Of a stretch of DNA of 22,584 bases, positions 8,186 through 21,840 are shown in pieces. Made by a program: the position numbers and the translations under genes. This DNA comes from Bigelowiella natans CCMP2755 (lineage: Eukaryota; Cercozoa; Chlorarachniophyceae). Each line of letters opens with the position of its first letter. Within the stretch, counting starts at the first letter, position 1. The stretch covers positions 1-22,584 of the forward strand of contig ADNK01003139.1 of assembly GCA_000320545.1 (NCBI GenBank), in the 5' to 3' direction. The notes under the pieces were generated by a model. The model was not told where the DNA came from. It made no database searches and saw nothing but the letters and a program-made list of their open reading frames with translations.

Positions 8186-11100
8186 ACCTGAATATCCGGC
8201 GTCGCCCTCGAAATCTCCTTCACGTCCGGAGGCAGACCGATCTTCCCCGGCGTCGATGGCTTGGGCTCGAGCGACCCCCAGGCCTCCTCGCCTTTGTTGG
8301 CGTGCTTGAGAACCACTTGCCACTGCGGGGGCGCGTAGTTGGGCCGCTCGTAAAGCTTGTACACCGGGCTCTGCTTCGGGTCGTTCTGGATCGCGCCAAA
8401 GTTCTTGAGGTTCTTGCCCTCGAGCACGCGGCGCGTTTCGGCGTCGGAGAGCGGCGCGTGGCGCTTCTCCGTAAACTGCGTCGCATAGAGCGCGTCCAGC
8501 AGCCGCTCCTGGCGCTCCCCCGCGTTGTCCGTTATCCACTTATCGAGGAAGTTGTCAAGCCCGCTCGGGGGGAAGGTGTTAAGCAGGAGCGAGAGGTGCA
8601 GCCAGCCCTTGTCGCGGCTGTGCGGGTTGGGGTTCTCGGTGAGCTGCTTGATGGCGTGGAGGTAGAGCTCGTCGCGCAGGTCCTCGTTCTTGAGCCCCGC
8701 CTCGCAGATCTCCTGCGCGAGCAGCAGCGGCGTCTTGTAGGTGCGGTCGCCCATGAAGCCCATCAGGTTCTTGAAGTACTTGAGCGCCTCCGCGTTGTTA
8801 CCGACGCCGTGCGGCATCTCGGTCATGGCCGCGTGGATCGGGTACTTGGTGTGCTTGAGCATGCCCTTTGCGAGGTCCACCCTGTTCATCGTCAGGAGCT
8901 TCAGGTTCGCCCAGCCCTGCGGGGTGCGCAGCTTGGTAAAGGCCTTGAGCTGGAACTGCTCCTTGTACTTCTCGCGATACCACTTCTTGAGCCGGATGTT
9001 GATCTCCACCTTGCGACCCATGTCCTTGAGGTCGGTGGCGGCGCGGATCTGCGCCTGCATGAATTTCTCCGCGGACGTGTTCTCTAGGTAGCCCTCTACC
9101 TTGTCGATGTCCTTGGTGGTCACGCCGAGCGTTTTGGCGCGCTTGAGGACGTCCTTCATGTGGTTCTCCTCGAGCATCCGGACGCAATCCTTGGCCTCCA
9201 CATTCAGCTGGCCGACGGCATCACGGAGGTTTCGAATCGCAGCGAACTCCTTCGTCTCCGCCCTCGAGTCATACTCGAAAGCCTCTCCGTCGGCCACCGC
9301 CTTTTCCAACAGGTCCTGCGTGCGCTTGCTGTTAGCTTCGTTCATCGCGTCTAAGATGCGCTTTATGCGCGAAAGGCAGTAGGACGCGTGCCTGTAGACC
9401 GGAAAGAGCTCGATGTACTTGCTGTGCATCCCGAGCGCACGCCCTTCCACCAGAAACGTTTCGAGGGACTTTTCGTCCCTCGCCTCAATCGCCTGGCGCA
9501 GTTTCGCTTCGATAGAGCGCAGGTTTCGCGCCAGCGCCGCCTCCTCCATCGCCCCGCATACGTCGGGGTGATTACCCAGCTCCCCGCGCTCTTCAACCGC
9601 GCTGCGCGCGCGCCGTGCAACCTCTTGCCACAGCTTCGATTCCTTCGTGTTGAACGCGTTGTCCAGAGCCTGGCGGAGGTTTCGGATCAGGATCGCGCAA
9701 ATGAGCGCCGATTTCCCACTCGCAGTTCGCATTCGGAAAGCCGAGGCAGCCTCCACCGCTCCTTGCAGCTCCTTGTAGTCTACTTTGTACATGTTGGCCT
9801 TCTCGAATCTGTTGGAAAAGCCTTGCTCGCGCGAGAGGGCTCTGAGCCTGGCCTCGTGCCCTTCATCCTCTACGCGCAGGGCGAGAACCCGCCGAGCTTC
9901 CTCCATTTCCGGCGCGTGCGCGAATTTGAGGTCTTCTGCAGTTTTGATTGCCTTGGTCATCATTCCATGTCCCTGTGGCGAGAAAATTGCATCAGTAGCA
10001 CTTGCGAGACCTTCCCTGGCTTTGATCATCCGATCTAGCGTTGCTTTTGCCATGGGGATAGCGACGTACATGTCCGCCGACATGTGCAGAGAGCCAGCGA
10101 CTTTCAGCGCCACCTCAAGCCCCTGCTGCTCGCGCTTGGCCTCATGCGATACCAGGGCGGCGTTCGTGTCGATTATCTTCTGGAGCGTTGTGGACGCTGT
10201 CTCGAAGATGGGGTAGAGCCCGGCGTACCACTTGCAGTTCATTTCGAGCTCCTCCGCACGTTTGATCCACATCGTCAGATTCGCCTGATGGCCTTGCTTC
10301 ACGCCGTCCTCCAGCTTCCCCTCAGCCTCACTACGCAGCTTCTGCGTTTGCACGCGGCGGCGAGCGAAGAGCACCTCGGCATGGCTGTTCAGATCTCCTC
10401 CAGCCTCCTGGAGCTTTTGATCGAGGGCCGCCCAGTTCTGATCGATTTTGGTTTTCTCAGCAGCGCGCACAGCGATGCGCACGGCCAGGATGCGCGTCGC
10501 GAGCTTCTGTGCCAGCTTTCCCGCCGCTGTCTTCATGTCGAACGTACGAGCTTCGTCCAGAAGTTCAGTGATGGTCACAGTGTCAATGGCATCATGGCCC
10601 TCATCCTCCACAAATCCTCCCTTCTGCAGAGCCTCCCGAAGGCCTTGCGCAATACGATCGTCTTCCTCTCGAACACCGAGAGCGTCCTTTGCAGCCTTCA
10701 TCTCGGGTGCGTGCTCGTAGTTGTACTCGCAGGCGGCGCGAATGCTGGTTTTTAGCTCCTGCCCCCCTTTCGGAGTGAAAGCACTGTCCGTGCATTGTTT
10801 CAGATCGACCCGCAGGGCCTTCATCTTCTTCAACGTTTCTTTAGCCTCCGGGATAGAGCTGTACATCGCCGCGTCGAGTTTCAAGTCGCTTGCTTTGCCG
10901 AGCCACTCGTCCACTGCCTCCTCATCGCGCGCCGCCGTAGCTTTGCGTAAGCTCTCCACGTGGAAGTCGATCTGGCGGAGCATTTCCGTAGAGGTGGTGT
11001 ACTCAGGGTATAGGTTCAGGTACTTGGTGTCCATTTCAAGAGCGACCGCCCTAGTGAGCCACATCTTCAGGTCCGCTTGGTTGCGCGCGTCGACAGCTTC

Positions 11101-13987
11101 GAGCAGCTTCACTTTGATCTCGTCGCGTCCGCGTTGGTCAGCAATGCACTTTCCTGCGAAAAGGAACTCTGCGTGCTTGGCGAGGCCGGACCCGGCTGCC
11201 GACACCCAGTTTTCGACTTCCTTCCACAAAGCCTTGTCCTTTGTGCCCTCCGCCTTGGAAATGCGCACTCGCAATTCGCGGACCTTCTTCGCGCGTTCCT
11301 CGCAGTCCTTTCCGTCATTGGTGCGGAATCCGCCTATTTGGGCGATTTCGCCAACGATTTTGTCGATAGTTTTGAGGTCGACGTCGTCTCCTTCCTTCAA
11401 GTAACCGCCAACCTGAATGGCCTCTTCGAGTTCCTTGATTCGCTTTTCCTCCAACTCCAGTTCCTCAAGAGCCTTGCGCGCCTTGGGAAGCTCTGGAGCA
11501 TGAGGAAATTTCAGATCGAGAGCGAACTTGATCGCGGCATCCATTCGTACGTGCCCGCCGTCCTCAAAAATGGCTTCAGTCGCTTTGCGCAGCGAATCAC
11601 GTGCTTTGAGAATCTCCTTGAGCGTTGACTCAGCCTCGGGTAGTTCGAGGTACAGTTCGGACGAAAGACGAAGCTTGTGCGCGTCCTCAATCCACTTTTC
11701 CAGCGCTTTTTGATCGCGCTTCTCCTCCGCAGTGACCAAGCCGTCAACGTGCTTGGTGATGTTCTCAAGCATAGCAACAGCGTCACGAACCACCGGGTAG
11801 AGCTTCGTGTACCATTTGTCATGCATTTCTAGAGATTTCGCCTCTGCGTGAAGTTCCAACAACCGCGGACGATGCCGCTCTTCGATCATTGCTGCCAAAT
11901 CATCTTCGATACGATCACGCTTGCGCTGGTTGGTAAGCCTCTCCACGGCAAACTTCACTTCGTCGTTGTCTGATAGTTCAGCGCCGGCCTCGCTAATTGA
12001 AGTCTCAACGAGCGTCCACTTCTCCTTGTCCTTCGTTTGCTCCGCGTCGTCAAGTGCTGCTCGCAAGGAGCGAATGTTCTCGGCCATGCGGAGTGCAATC
12101 TGCGTTTTGCGTATTGAGGTAAATGCGAGGGACAGTGTAGCATATTGGTCGACATATCTCTCATACGTTTATGTGCAACTTTGCGAAATAAGAAGCCGAT
12201 TTCCTTACTACCCCCCCACCCCCCAAACTCATCGATGTAACGCCCTTGCCTTAACATAATACTGACGCTAATTACAAAAATCATTCGCATGCTTATTTAT
12301 GCCACAAATATGGCTCACTCATCTTGACGTTCTGCATCAATATCATGTTGGTTTTCTGCATTGATATCATTTTGTGTTGGACCTTTCCTGCCTGTGTCTT
12401 GATCACAAATTTCTTCGCAGCTTCGACCGCCGAATCCAGTCCTTTGAGAGAGATAACATCACCCTCTTTCAAAAAGCCGCCACGAAGAATCTGGGTGTGG
12501 AGATCCTCGGCAAGTTTATCGTTCAGGCCTCGTTGTTCTTGCAGCTCAAGGGCTCTCTTCATTTCCGGTGCGTGTTTGAACTCGAGATCTGCGGCGGAGG
12601 TGATGGCTTCTTGTATATTGGCCGCTCCCTCCGGTGCCCAGATTCCTTCGCACGTAGCGCGGAGGCTTTCCCGAACAGCGAGCATCTTCTCGTAAACGCT
12701 CTTCGACTCTTGCATCCCTTCATACAGTGCGATGTCCATGGAGATCTCCTTTGCTCGAGCATGGCCTTTTTCAATCCCGTCCTGGTCTCGTTTCTTCACA
12801 GCCTTTGCGAGGGCCTCAAGGCACTCCGTGACGTCCTTCAACATCGCTCGCGCCTGCTTCAGCGCGGGGTAGAGCTCTTCTGTCATGTCTCCCGGCCCTG
12901 TCTCGTGAAGCGCCTCCGCTTTGCTAATGGCGGAAGACAGCATCTGCATGTTCACAGCCTGTGCGGCCGCCTCGAGCTCCTCCTCGCACTGAAGGCAAGA
13001 ACGTTCATGCTCGCAGGCTACAGCAGCGAAACTGCACTCTTCAAAGTCCTTCAGTAACGTCATCACAATAGGCACCTTGTGCTCCACGCCCTCCACATCG
13101 CTAACTTCGCGCGCACGAGCAGCGATAGCGGTTGCAAGGCATTTACGGACGGTGTCCCACGTCGCCGTTTTTCGACCCCCGATCGCGGCCTCAAGCGCTT
13201 GCCGCAGAGCAAGGATTCGTCTGCATTTGTCAAGGAAATCGATGCCGTAGCGCGTGAGAAGGCCGAATTCCCCGGCCTTTTTCACCAGCGAGCCCAGCTG
13301 CTCGCAAGCAGGTTTCTCGCCCCTCTTGACGTACCCACCAGCCGTCATCGCGCCGTTCATTGCCGTGAGCAGCTTCTCCTCCTCGTCGATGTGCTTGAGC
13401 ATGTCGTTCGCAGCCTTGACGTCGGCATCGTCGAAGCGGAACTCAAACGCATCCCCCTTGGACTTTGCAGTGAGGTGATTCCCCATCTCGAAGGCCGTGG
13501 AGATCATCAGCCGGTCCACCTTCCCCGTCCCGGCGACAAGCATCGCGCGCGTGCGCTTGCGCTCGGCCGCGTCTTTGCAGCGCTCGTCGCCGCAGTGAAT
13601 CCACTTGATGAGGTTGGTGTCTTTGTCCTTGGCGCGCTTCGCGTCCATGTCCACAGTGTAGCCCATGCTCGCCGTCTTTTCAAACAGCCTCCGGTAGTCG
13701 TCAAACGCGGTCTCAGCGTCTTTGTCCTCGAGCTCCTGGAAGGCGAGTATCAGGCGCTGTTCTTCCTCGAGAATGACCTTGTAAGAGCGCACTTGGTCGA
13801 CCTCAAGAATTTCGTTGTACCTATCATTGTTACCATTATTATTTTCATTATTATTATAATTATAGGCATCTATATTTGACAAAGCGACAGTTTGGAATAA
13901 TCGCAAGCATTCTCCCATTGCATGCTAACAAGAATCCTCTTCCCTGCGCCTCTTTAACATGTTTAATGTAATAAATAAATAAATAAA

Positions 13988-14026
<39 letters not shown>

Positions 14027-14066
14027 ATGATTTTCAGACTATCTAATCCATGCATAATCTGGATAA

Positions 14067-14105
<39 letters not shown>

Positions 14106-14766
14106 CTGCTGCTCTTCTGAGTCAGGAATGATTACGTGAGCGAGTCTGACAACTCAAGCGCTTTGTTGATAGCCGCCAGTGTACGCGTATTCATCGCTTC
14201 TACCTGAGCAAAGAAATAGGGCGGAAAAAGTCCATGGAAGCAACAGACAAAGTTTTAGAAAAACAAATACTCAATTTACAGTAGTTTATAAGGAATTTCA
14301 AAAAATCCGAAACACAAATCCCCCCCCCCCCCCCCGTCTTTATAACCGCATCTCATCTCGTCTCCCCTGTATTTCTCACCAATTTCGGACGAGCTGCGAG
14401 GAGCTCGTTTTTGCGCTTGCGAGCCATGTGGCCTCTGTATACGCGTTGGAGGAATAAGCATGTGTGCTCAATCGCGAGATTTCGATAGAGTTCCATCGTG
14501 CGGTGCTCGTTGGCGCGGTAAAGGCACTTGGACTTGCCGATTTGCACTTTTTCCTTCTGCAGCATCTTTTCAAGGACGATGTCTACACATTCGAGCTCGC
14601 TCTCTGGCCAGCTGGGGAAAGATGCATAACCACATCAGCACACAAACACACACGCACGCACGCACACATACAGCGCGAGAACGCATACAACCAGTAAAGT
14701 TCGTGTTTTAATTCGTGAATATGCAGATATAAAAGTGATACATAAAAAATCATAATACGTATAATG

Positions 14767-14806
<40 letters not shown>

Positions 14807-15543
14807 CAAATACTAGATTAGAACCATATTTGAAATGTACACAACAGACCTGTAGTCCCTCCCAAGCGCGCAGCGGTATCTCCTAAAGAAGTTTCCGTGC
14901 GTGAAGTGAAAGGGGAACCCCTTCTTCCGGATCTGCACGGCCTCAAAGACCCCCGAGTACTGAAGTTGCAAAAGCACCATTTCGCCATAGAAATCGCCTG
15001 GCGTCTTTGTTGGGTTCGGCTTGATGCACCGGATATAGTGCGGCTCGGTTTGGTTGAGCGTCTTCATCAGCGCCATTAGCTGCTTCTTGAATTTCTTCCC
15101 CAGCGTCTCCTTGGAGCCCACCGCTCCTTTGGCGAGGGACTTGAGGAGCCGGTTCTTGGAGTTGGCGAGGAGAGTGATGAGGTCGTCGGTAAGTTTGTCC
15201 TGGGATGGGGGGGGTGGGGGGGGGGGGTTGAGTAGTAGATCGAGGAGGGTCGATGTAAAGGACGGAGGCGGGTGCGTGTATTTGTGTGTTTGTGTGTGCG
15301 CGCGCGCACGCGTGTGTGTGTTTATGTGTGTGTGTGTGTGTGTATCAGGTTGCGTCTAAATTAACAACTATTTGTATTCATCAATCATTATCATTTTCCA
15401 ATATAAATACCCTATTCTCGACTCCCAAGGAGACGAGAACAACGACAGACATGCCTGAGCTGCTACCATGCTCCTACCTTATTCTTAAATAAAAAGCCTA
15501 CTGACGAGTAGTTGACCTAAGTACAAGCGGCAGTAGATAATAG

Positions 15544-15581
<38 letters not shown>

Positions 15582-17027
15582 TGTGTGTGCGCGCGCGCGT
15601 ATTGCCAGAACGTGTACACAATTCGTGTGTACATTCGTTGTACGTGTGCGGTTAGGCAGTTGTGTTTCTAGCCAAGCATTTTGGTGGAAAATGACGCCTT
15701 ACGTCTCCCGCGAAGTGCGTGATCGTGAAGTTCATCTGCTGCTTCCTGAGTTTCGCATTCGCATGCATCCAAAAGACAGCCAAGTGCGTGGCGATTAGCG
15801 TGGCGGAAAAAAATAACGAGCAAACTCACATATACCCACGCATCTACACACACTCACACACGCACACACACGCACACAAACACACACATACACACGTACA
15901 CACGTACACGTTAAAGAGGAAGGAAAGAAGGGAGAGAGCGAGCGAAAATGAATATCGAGAGAACCGGCAAGGTCGCGCCGTATATAACGAAGAATTATAC
16001 GATCTTCCAACATCTTCTCGCTCTCCCTTCCCCTCTCCCTCTTTACCCCCCTCCCCCCACCTATTCTCTATACAACTGTCCCACTAGACAGATTTAAAAA
16101 ACGCACTTTTCTGAACCCATACTGCTACTATCACTACTACTACTTCTACTAATACTACTACTGCTACCAATATATCAACTACTTTAACATTCTCTTGCCA
16201 CCACCACTGCTACTCGCTACCCCCAACAAGCGACACACAGAAACTACCGCTCATTCTTCGGTGCTATCTAATATACTATTACTACAAGTCATGCATATAT
16301 ACTACTATTACGAGCTTGGCAACCCGAAAAACCAGCCATCGCAGCTGCTTTTGACCCCCCCGCCCTCCCCTCTCCCCCACGTCTCTCACTACGACAAGTG
16401 CTGCTAACAACGCACCGGTTGTGCTTGAATTCCTTGGTTTTCCCGTACTTCTGAATAACCTTCTGCATGTATGTCTCGTCGCAGCCGCGCGGAATCCGGA
16501 TCTCCTCGTCGATCATATCGAGCATGCCCTGCCGCTTCTTCTCGATCAGGCTCAGCACGGCTTGGTTGTCTTTGTACCTGGGGCGCGCCACGTGTAGAGG
16601 TCAATTTTTGTTTTTTATTTAACTTGTAGTTTTTGGTGATGCATCGTGTGTGCGTGTGTGTGCGCGTGTGTGCGCGCGTGTGCGTGTATGCGCGTTTGGC
16701 TAAAAAGTAGAAGGGTAGAGGAGGAATGGGGATATCCTCTCTCGACGACTCTCTCGTCGCGTGGAGGTAAAAAAAGTCACGAACACAGCAGCAGCATCGC
16801 CCCACCCACCCGACATCGACGAAATCAATGCCCTCGCTTTTGTACAGGTCCTGCTCCTTCTTGAACGTCCAGTTGTTAAAGAGCTGCTGCAGCTTCTCGT
16901 TCGCGTAGTTGATGCAGAGCTGCTCGAAGGAGTTCAGCTTGAAGATCTCAAACCCGAAGATGTCCAGGATCCCGATCGAGTTCTTCGTCTTGCCCTCGTC
17001 CTCAACCTTGCACGCCTTATTCACCTT

Positions 17028-17065
<38 letters not shown>

Positions 17066-17528
17066 GTAAAGGAAGCTTCTATCTTCGTATGAATGCTGCT
17101 GAAATCGGCACGATCATCGAGAAATCGCGGCTTTTTAAACGCCTCGTCGTTCGCTGCCCCCCAACTCAACTCGAGAGCGAGAGGAAACACGAAGAAAAGA
17201 TGCTCAGGGCTATTTCGGGACGGTATGAAACGCCGCAAACACGCAACGCACCTGTACAACGAGCCAATCGAAGAGCATGTTGTAAACGTGCTTTGCCACC
17301 GCGTCTCGCACCTGCGTTGTAGGTAGGCAAACGAAGAGATAAGCAATAGACAAGGGCGTTTCATTGCGTGCGGGGCGATAGCGTGAGGACCGGAAAAACG
17401 GTGGCGATGCTGTGATGGACATTTCAATCGTCATTATTTTATGAGAACATGCAAAGAAATGATAAGAGAGAAGAGAAGGTAGTTTTATACAATAAACTGA
17501 TCTACTCCGCTTTTATGTGCTTGTTTCG

Positions 17529-17571
<43 letters not shown>

Positions 17572-18122
17572 ATAATTATTATATAATAACTTAAATATTA
17601 TAATCTATGCGAATGTGTGTGTGTGTGTGTGTGAGTGAGCGTGTGTTTGCGTGTGCATAGAGATTATGGCTACAACACACAACGATCCGACGAGTATCTT
17701 CGAGTTGCGACGGCGAGAAGAATGCGTATGAGACCTGCGTCGCATCCGAAGCGGAGAGTGGGATAAGAACATCGTCAGCCCCTCGCGACTTGAACACTCG
17801 CGTAATGAGCGCTTGGTTCAGCTTTTCCTCGTCCAGTTCCAAGAGCTTCGCCACTGTCTTCACCACCGATTTGTTCTCGATGCTGGACGTTTGGACGCCG
17901 CTGTCTTTTGACTGTGATGGTGAGGTGGGGTGGAATGAGATTAAGGGAAGGGGGGGGGAAGGGGGGGGTTGGATGAGGATTTGGACGTGTGCGTGTGCGT
18001 GTGCGTGTGCGTTTGTGTTTGATTTGATGGCGAATCTTTAACTTACGACGTTATATACTAGTTGAAATAAATACATTGCTCTCAGTAAATACTACATGCA
18101 TGGATTTTTGCTCGCGCATATG

Positions 18123-18166
<44 letters not shown>

Positions 18167-18336
18167 ATATTAATCAATATATGCCCTATAGCATTGACGG
18201 AGGTTACTAGTAGAATTAGGACAAAATAACCACGGACGCAGTCAGACTACAACTATCACGAATTACTTCTGAAAAGCTCACGTTCCCAATGTGTAACACG
18301 CCGGCGGTGATTTGGAACACCTTGGAAGTTCGCACG

Positions 18337-18382
<46 letters not shown>

Positions 18383-18471
18383 TAATAGTCGGCAAACAAT
18401 GAAATAGGTATTAAATAGTTGATATGTATTGATAATAATAATCATTGAGATTATGCATACGTATAAAAATA

Positions 18472-18511
<40 letters not shown>

Positions 18512-18662
18512 TACTCATCTCACAAAGACAGAATCAGTTCTCACACAACCCCCCCCCCTCTCACCAAGCCGCTCGGTCGCTGCTACCTGTTGGATATCAT
18601 CGGCACTCATTGAAGCCGACTCATGCATCGAGGACCTGGAATAATGACAGAAGAAAACGGTA

Positions 18663-18699
<37 letters not shown>

Positions 18700-19375
18700 A
18701 AAAATATATTGTATCAATAATTGTGATATCCCCTCCGATTACCAGTAAACCCCCCCCCCCCCCCTCCCTCCCCCCCCCCCCCGCCTTCTATTCAACGCGC
18801 ATACAACAACCACCACCGCCACCACCGGAGCAGCACACGACCTCGTCAAAGTCCTCGCGGTCATCGATGCCCTTGACGCTCAGCTGTCCCTTATTGAGGA
18901 AGCTGAAGTCCTTCGCGTCGGTGAGGTGCAGCGCCTCCTTCTGCTCCGCGTCCATGCCGCGGCACATCTGGAAGAAGATGTGGTAGTTCCGCTCGTCCTC
19001 GCCCACCGAGACCACGCGCGACTTCTCCAGCAGGTAGTTGGTGGTGGAGGCGCCGCAAATCTTGCCGTACGCATTGAAGAAGATCTCCACGTACTTCCCA
19101 AAGCGGCTCGAGTTGTTGTTCCGCACCGTCTTCGCGTTTCCGTAGGCCTCGAGGAGGGGGTTGGCCCGGAGGATCTTCTGCTCGATGTTGGAGCTTCCGC
19201 TGCCCGCCACCTCGGCGAGGTACTGGAGAGCTTGCTTCGTGCACTCGGTTTTCCCGGCGCCGGACTCGCCGGAGATGACGATGGACTGGTCCCTGGCGCT
19301 CAGCCGCATCGCGCGGAAGGCGTCGTCGGCGATCCCGTAGACGTGGGGACCCTGTTTGCGAGCGCGTGAGAGCAA

Positions 19376-19426
<51 letters not shown>

Positions 19427-21251
19427 CGTGTGCGTGGAGAGAGTGTGTGATGCGATTGGAACTAAAAGACGGGGCAGAGGAGAAGGGGGGAACAGGGGAA
19501 GGGGGAAGGAGCAAAGGGAAGAGGACGATGACTCGCCCAACCTGCTGAGCGCGGCGCTTTTGGTAGTCGCTCATCACCGCCGGCGTGTAGTATGGCAGCC
19601 ATTGATACGGGTTGATGGAGATCAAAATCGAGCCAATAGACGTGTAGATCTTGTTCTTTTTAAAACTGAGAGTAGGAAAGTCATGGTGCGGTTGAAAAGG
19701 GAGGAGCTAGGAGGGGAAGGGGGGGGGGGGTATTATATATTTTATCCCATATTCGCCGGGGAGAACTTTTACTTTTCGTATATTTCTATTACTACTACTA
19801 CTACTTCTTCTAGTGCTACCAGCCATTTGCTGAAACGACAAGCTACTACACAGCTGAATGGCCTCTGCGAGCACTCACTGTTTGGACCCACCGTTCTTTG
19901 AGGTTCCAGCATATAATCGGCCTTGACATCTCCGGCAGCATCACCATGTCTCGCTCCGTCATTGTGAGGTTCTCCCAAACGACGGGCACGAGGGGCAAAG
20001 CATCCTGTGGTGGGAATTAAGGGCAGTATATCCATGGTTAAGACGGATGAATAATAGGATAGATAAAATAACGGGTGCTAGGTCGTTGGATATCTATAGC
20101 CTCCCTCCCTCCCCCCCCCTACCCCCCGCCCTTCTCCCTCTTCCAACTGCGTTTGGTAAGGTCAGCGAAACAGGATAAGATATGTAGTTCCGTGTGTGAG
20201 TGTATACATAAATGATAATTATACAAATATGTATATGTTTTTTAATATACTTATATAAAATATAGTATATTGCCTTTGAAACTTCCGCTGTTTTATTGTT
20301 TCCAAGGTCAAAGCTCCACGCGCTCTTGGCGCCTCCTTTCAGCTTCTTTGCCGGGATGTAACTATGAACGCCATTGCATTCCATCGATGATTGCCAGAGT
20401 CAAGGAGCGGGGGTAGTAGGAACGACGGTCATGGAACCACAGGAGGAAAGGGGGGGGGCGGGATATTATAAAATAGAATTAACGAAATTGAGAAAAGACG
20501 GAAGAATCGTGTTTGTGGGAAGAGTATATGCTGCAAATAATATATTGCTCGTAATGACATTCAAAATAATACAAGGTAATTACAGAATGTATAAATATGT
20601 TTGTTGCGCGCGCGCGCGCTCGTGTACGCATGTGCGTGTTATATACTCTCTTCCACAATTGAAGTCTGTCACGTAAAAACGCAGCAGCACTCCACAGTCC
20701 TCTCCCCCCCCCCCCCCTCCCCCTTAAAAAACCGTAAACAAAATGCTCGAAAGGACTCTTATATACCCTTCCATTTTGTCTTTAATCCAGTACCATTCTC
20801 CGTCTCTTTGCTGAAGTGAGGAGGGGGGGGAGGGGGGGAGGGAGAGTATAGAGGACAGAAGAACCGAAACGAGCATTCGTTAATTCATTGCGACGATCTA
20901 TAAATTGCTGTTATTTTAGGATGTTATCAGGTAGCTATCATGATTTATATTGCTTATTAAAGAAGGAGAAAGCAAAAACCCACTCGCTTTTCAAAATCGT
21001 GACAAATTTGCATATTGTCGCACGTACGATCGAAAAGCGGCAGGTGAGAGGAGGGAAGGGAGGGGGGGGGGGGTAGGGGAAAGGGTAGGACAGCGGAGGG
21101 AAAATGGCAAGAGGAAATACGAGAAATGGGAAGAGAAAGAGAGATAGAGACAGAGAGACAGAGAGAGCGAGAGAGAGAGCGAGAGAAGGGTGATAAAACG
21201 TATGAGGTGAAGAGACGATACGAAAGAATCGATCATTCTATTTCCAAAGGA

Positions 21252-21289
<38 letters not shown>

Positions 21290-21298
21290 ATGTATTTG

Positions 21299-21329
<31 letters not shown>

Positions 21330-21808
21330 TGTGATATTTACATATAGCTAATATTCCATATATTCCAAATATTCCAAATCCACCAAACCCAAAAAAGCCG
21401 CGTCATAACGGCGGCCGACAAACAGCATTTCCATCGCGCAAAAATCACGCACACGCATGCAAAGCAGCTGCTCTCATATTGGCCAAAAATTAAACAAACT
21501 AAAGTTCTCACATTCCCCCCCCCCCCCCCTTTATTAACAGCATTTCATCAAAACGCGCGAAGGCAATTCCTCGCCCGTTCAATCTATCATCATCTGCTAC
21601 TGTTTGGCGACCTTTCTCTCCTCCGTTGTTTTGAAGCAATCAGGCTTGATCCAGGTCAATTCCCCACTCTACGCAAATGGAAGATATAGTTCAGTCCAAC
21701 GAAGAAACAGAGGGGGGCAGGGGGGGGGGGGGGCTTTCAAGTAATAACATGTTATGCGTTTGATTAAAAGAATTATTTATTTTTGTATTTGTCTTTGTCT
21801 TTGATATC

Positions 21809-21840
<32 letters not shown>

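Noticed and set aside
8047-8187. Extension of the giant tail exon into an Arg-Glu repeat
   Set aside because: The (RE)n is the translation of a GA microsatellite after a good donor (CAG|GTGAGA). Splicing to 7827 restores phase and sensible sequence.
7837-9087. Long plus-strand frame of about 416 codons
   Set aside because: It starts in microsatellite sequence and runs antisense to the MyTH4-containing exon, whose minus-strand frame matches conserved domains. GC-rich third positions explain the open antisense frame.
13079-13879. Plus-strand frame of about 266 codons, with similar ones at 9388-10038, 10084-10755 and 10721-11404
   Set aside because: All are antisense shadows of the repeat-tail exons. 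None has a recognisable domain.
16110-16300. ACT-rich stretch as a possible coding or mobile element
   Set aside because: It is simple-sequence DNA inside a myosin intron. No terminal repeats or target-site duplications were seen.
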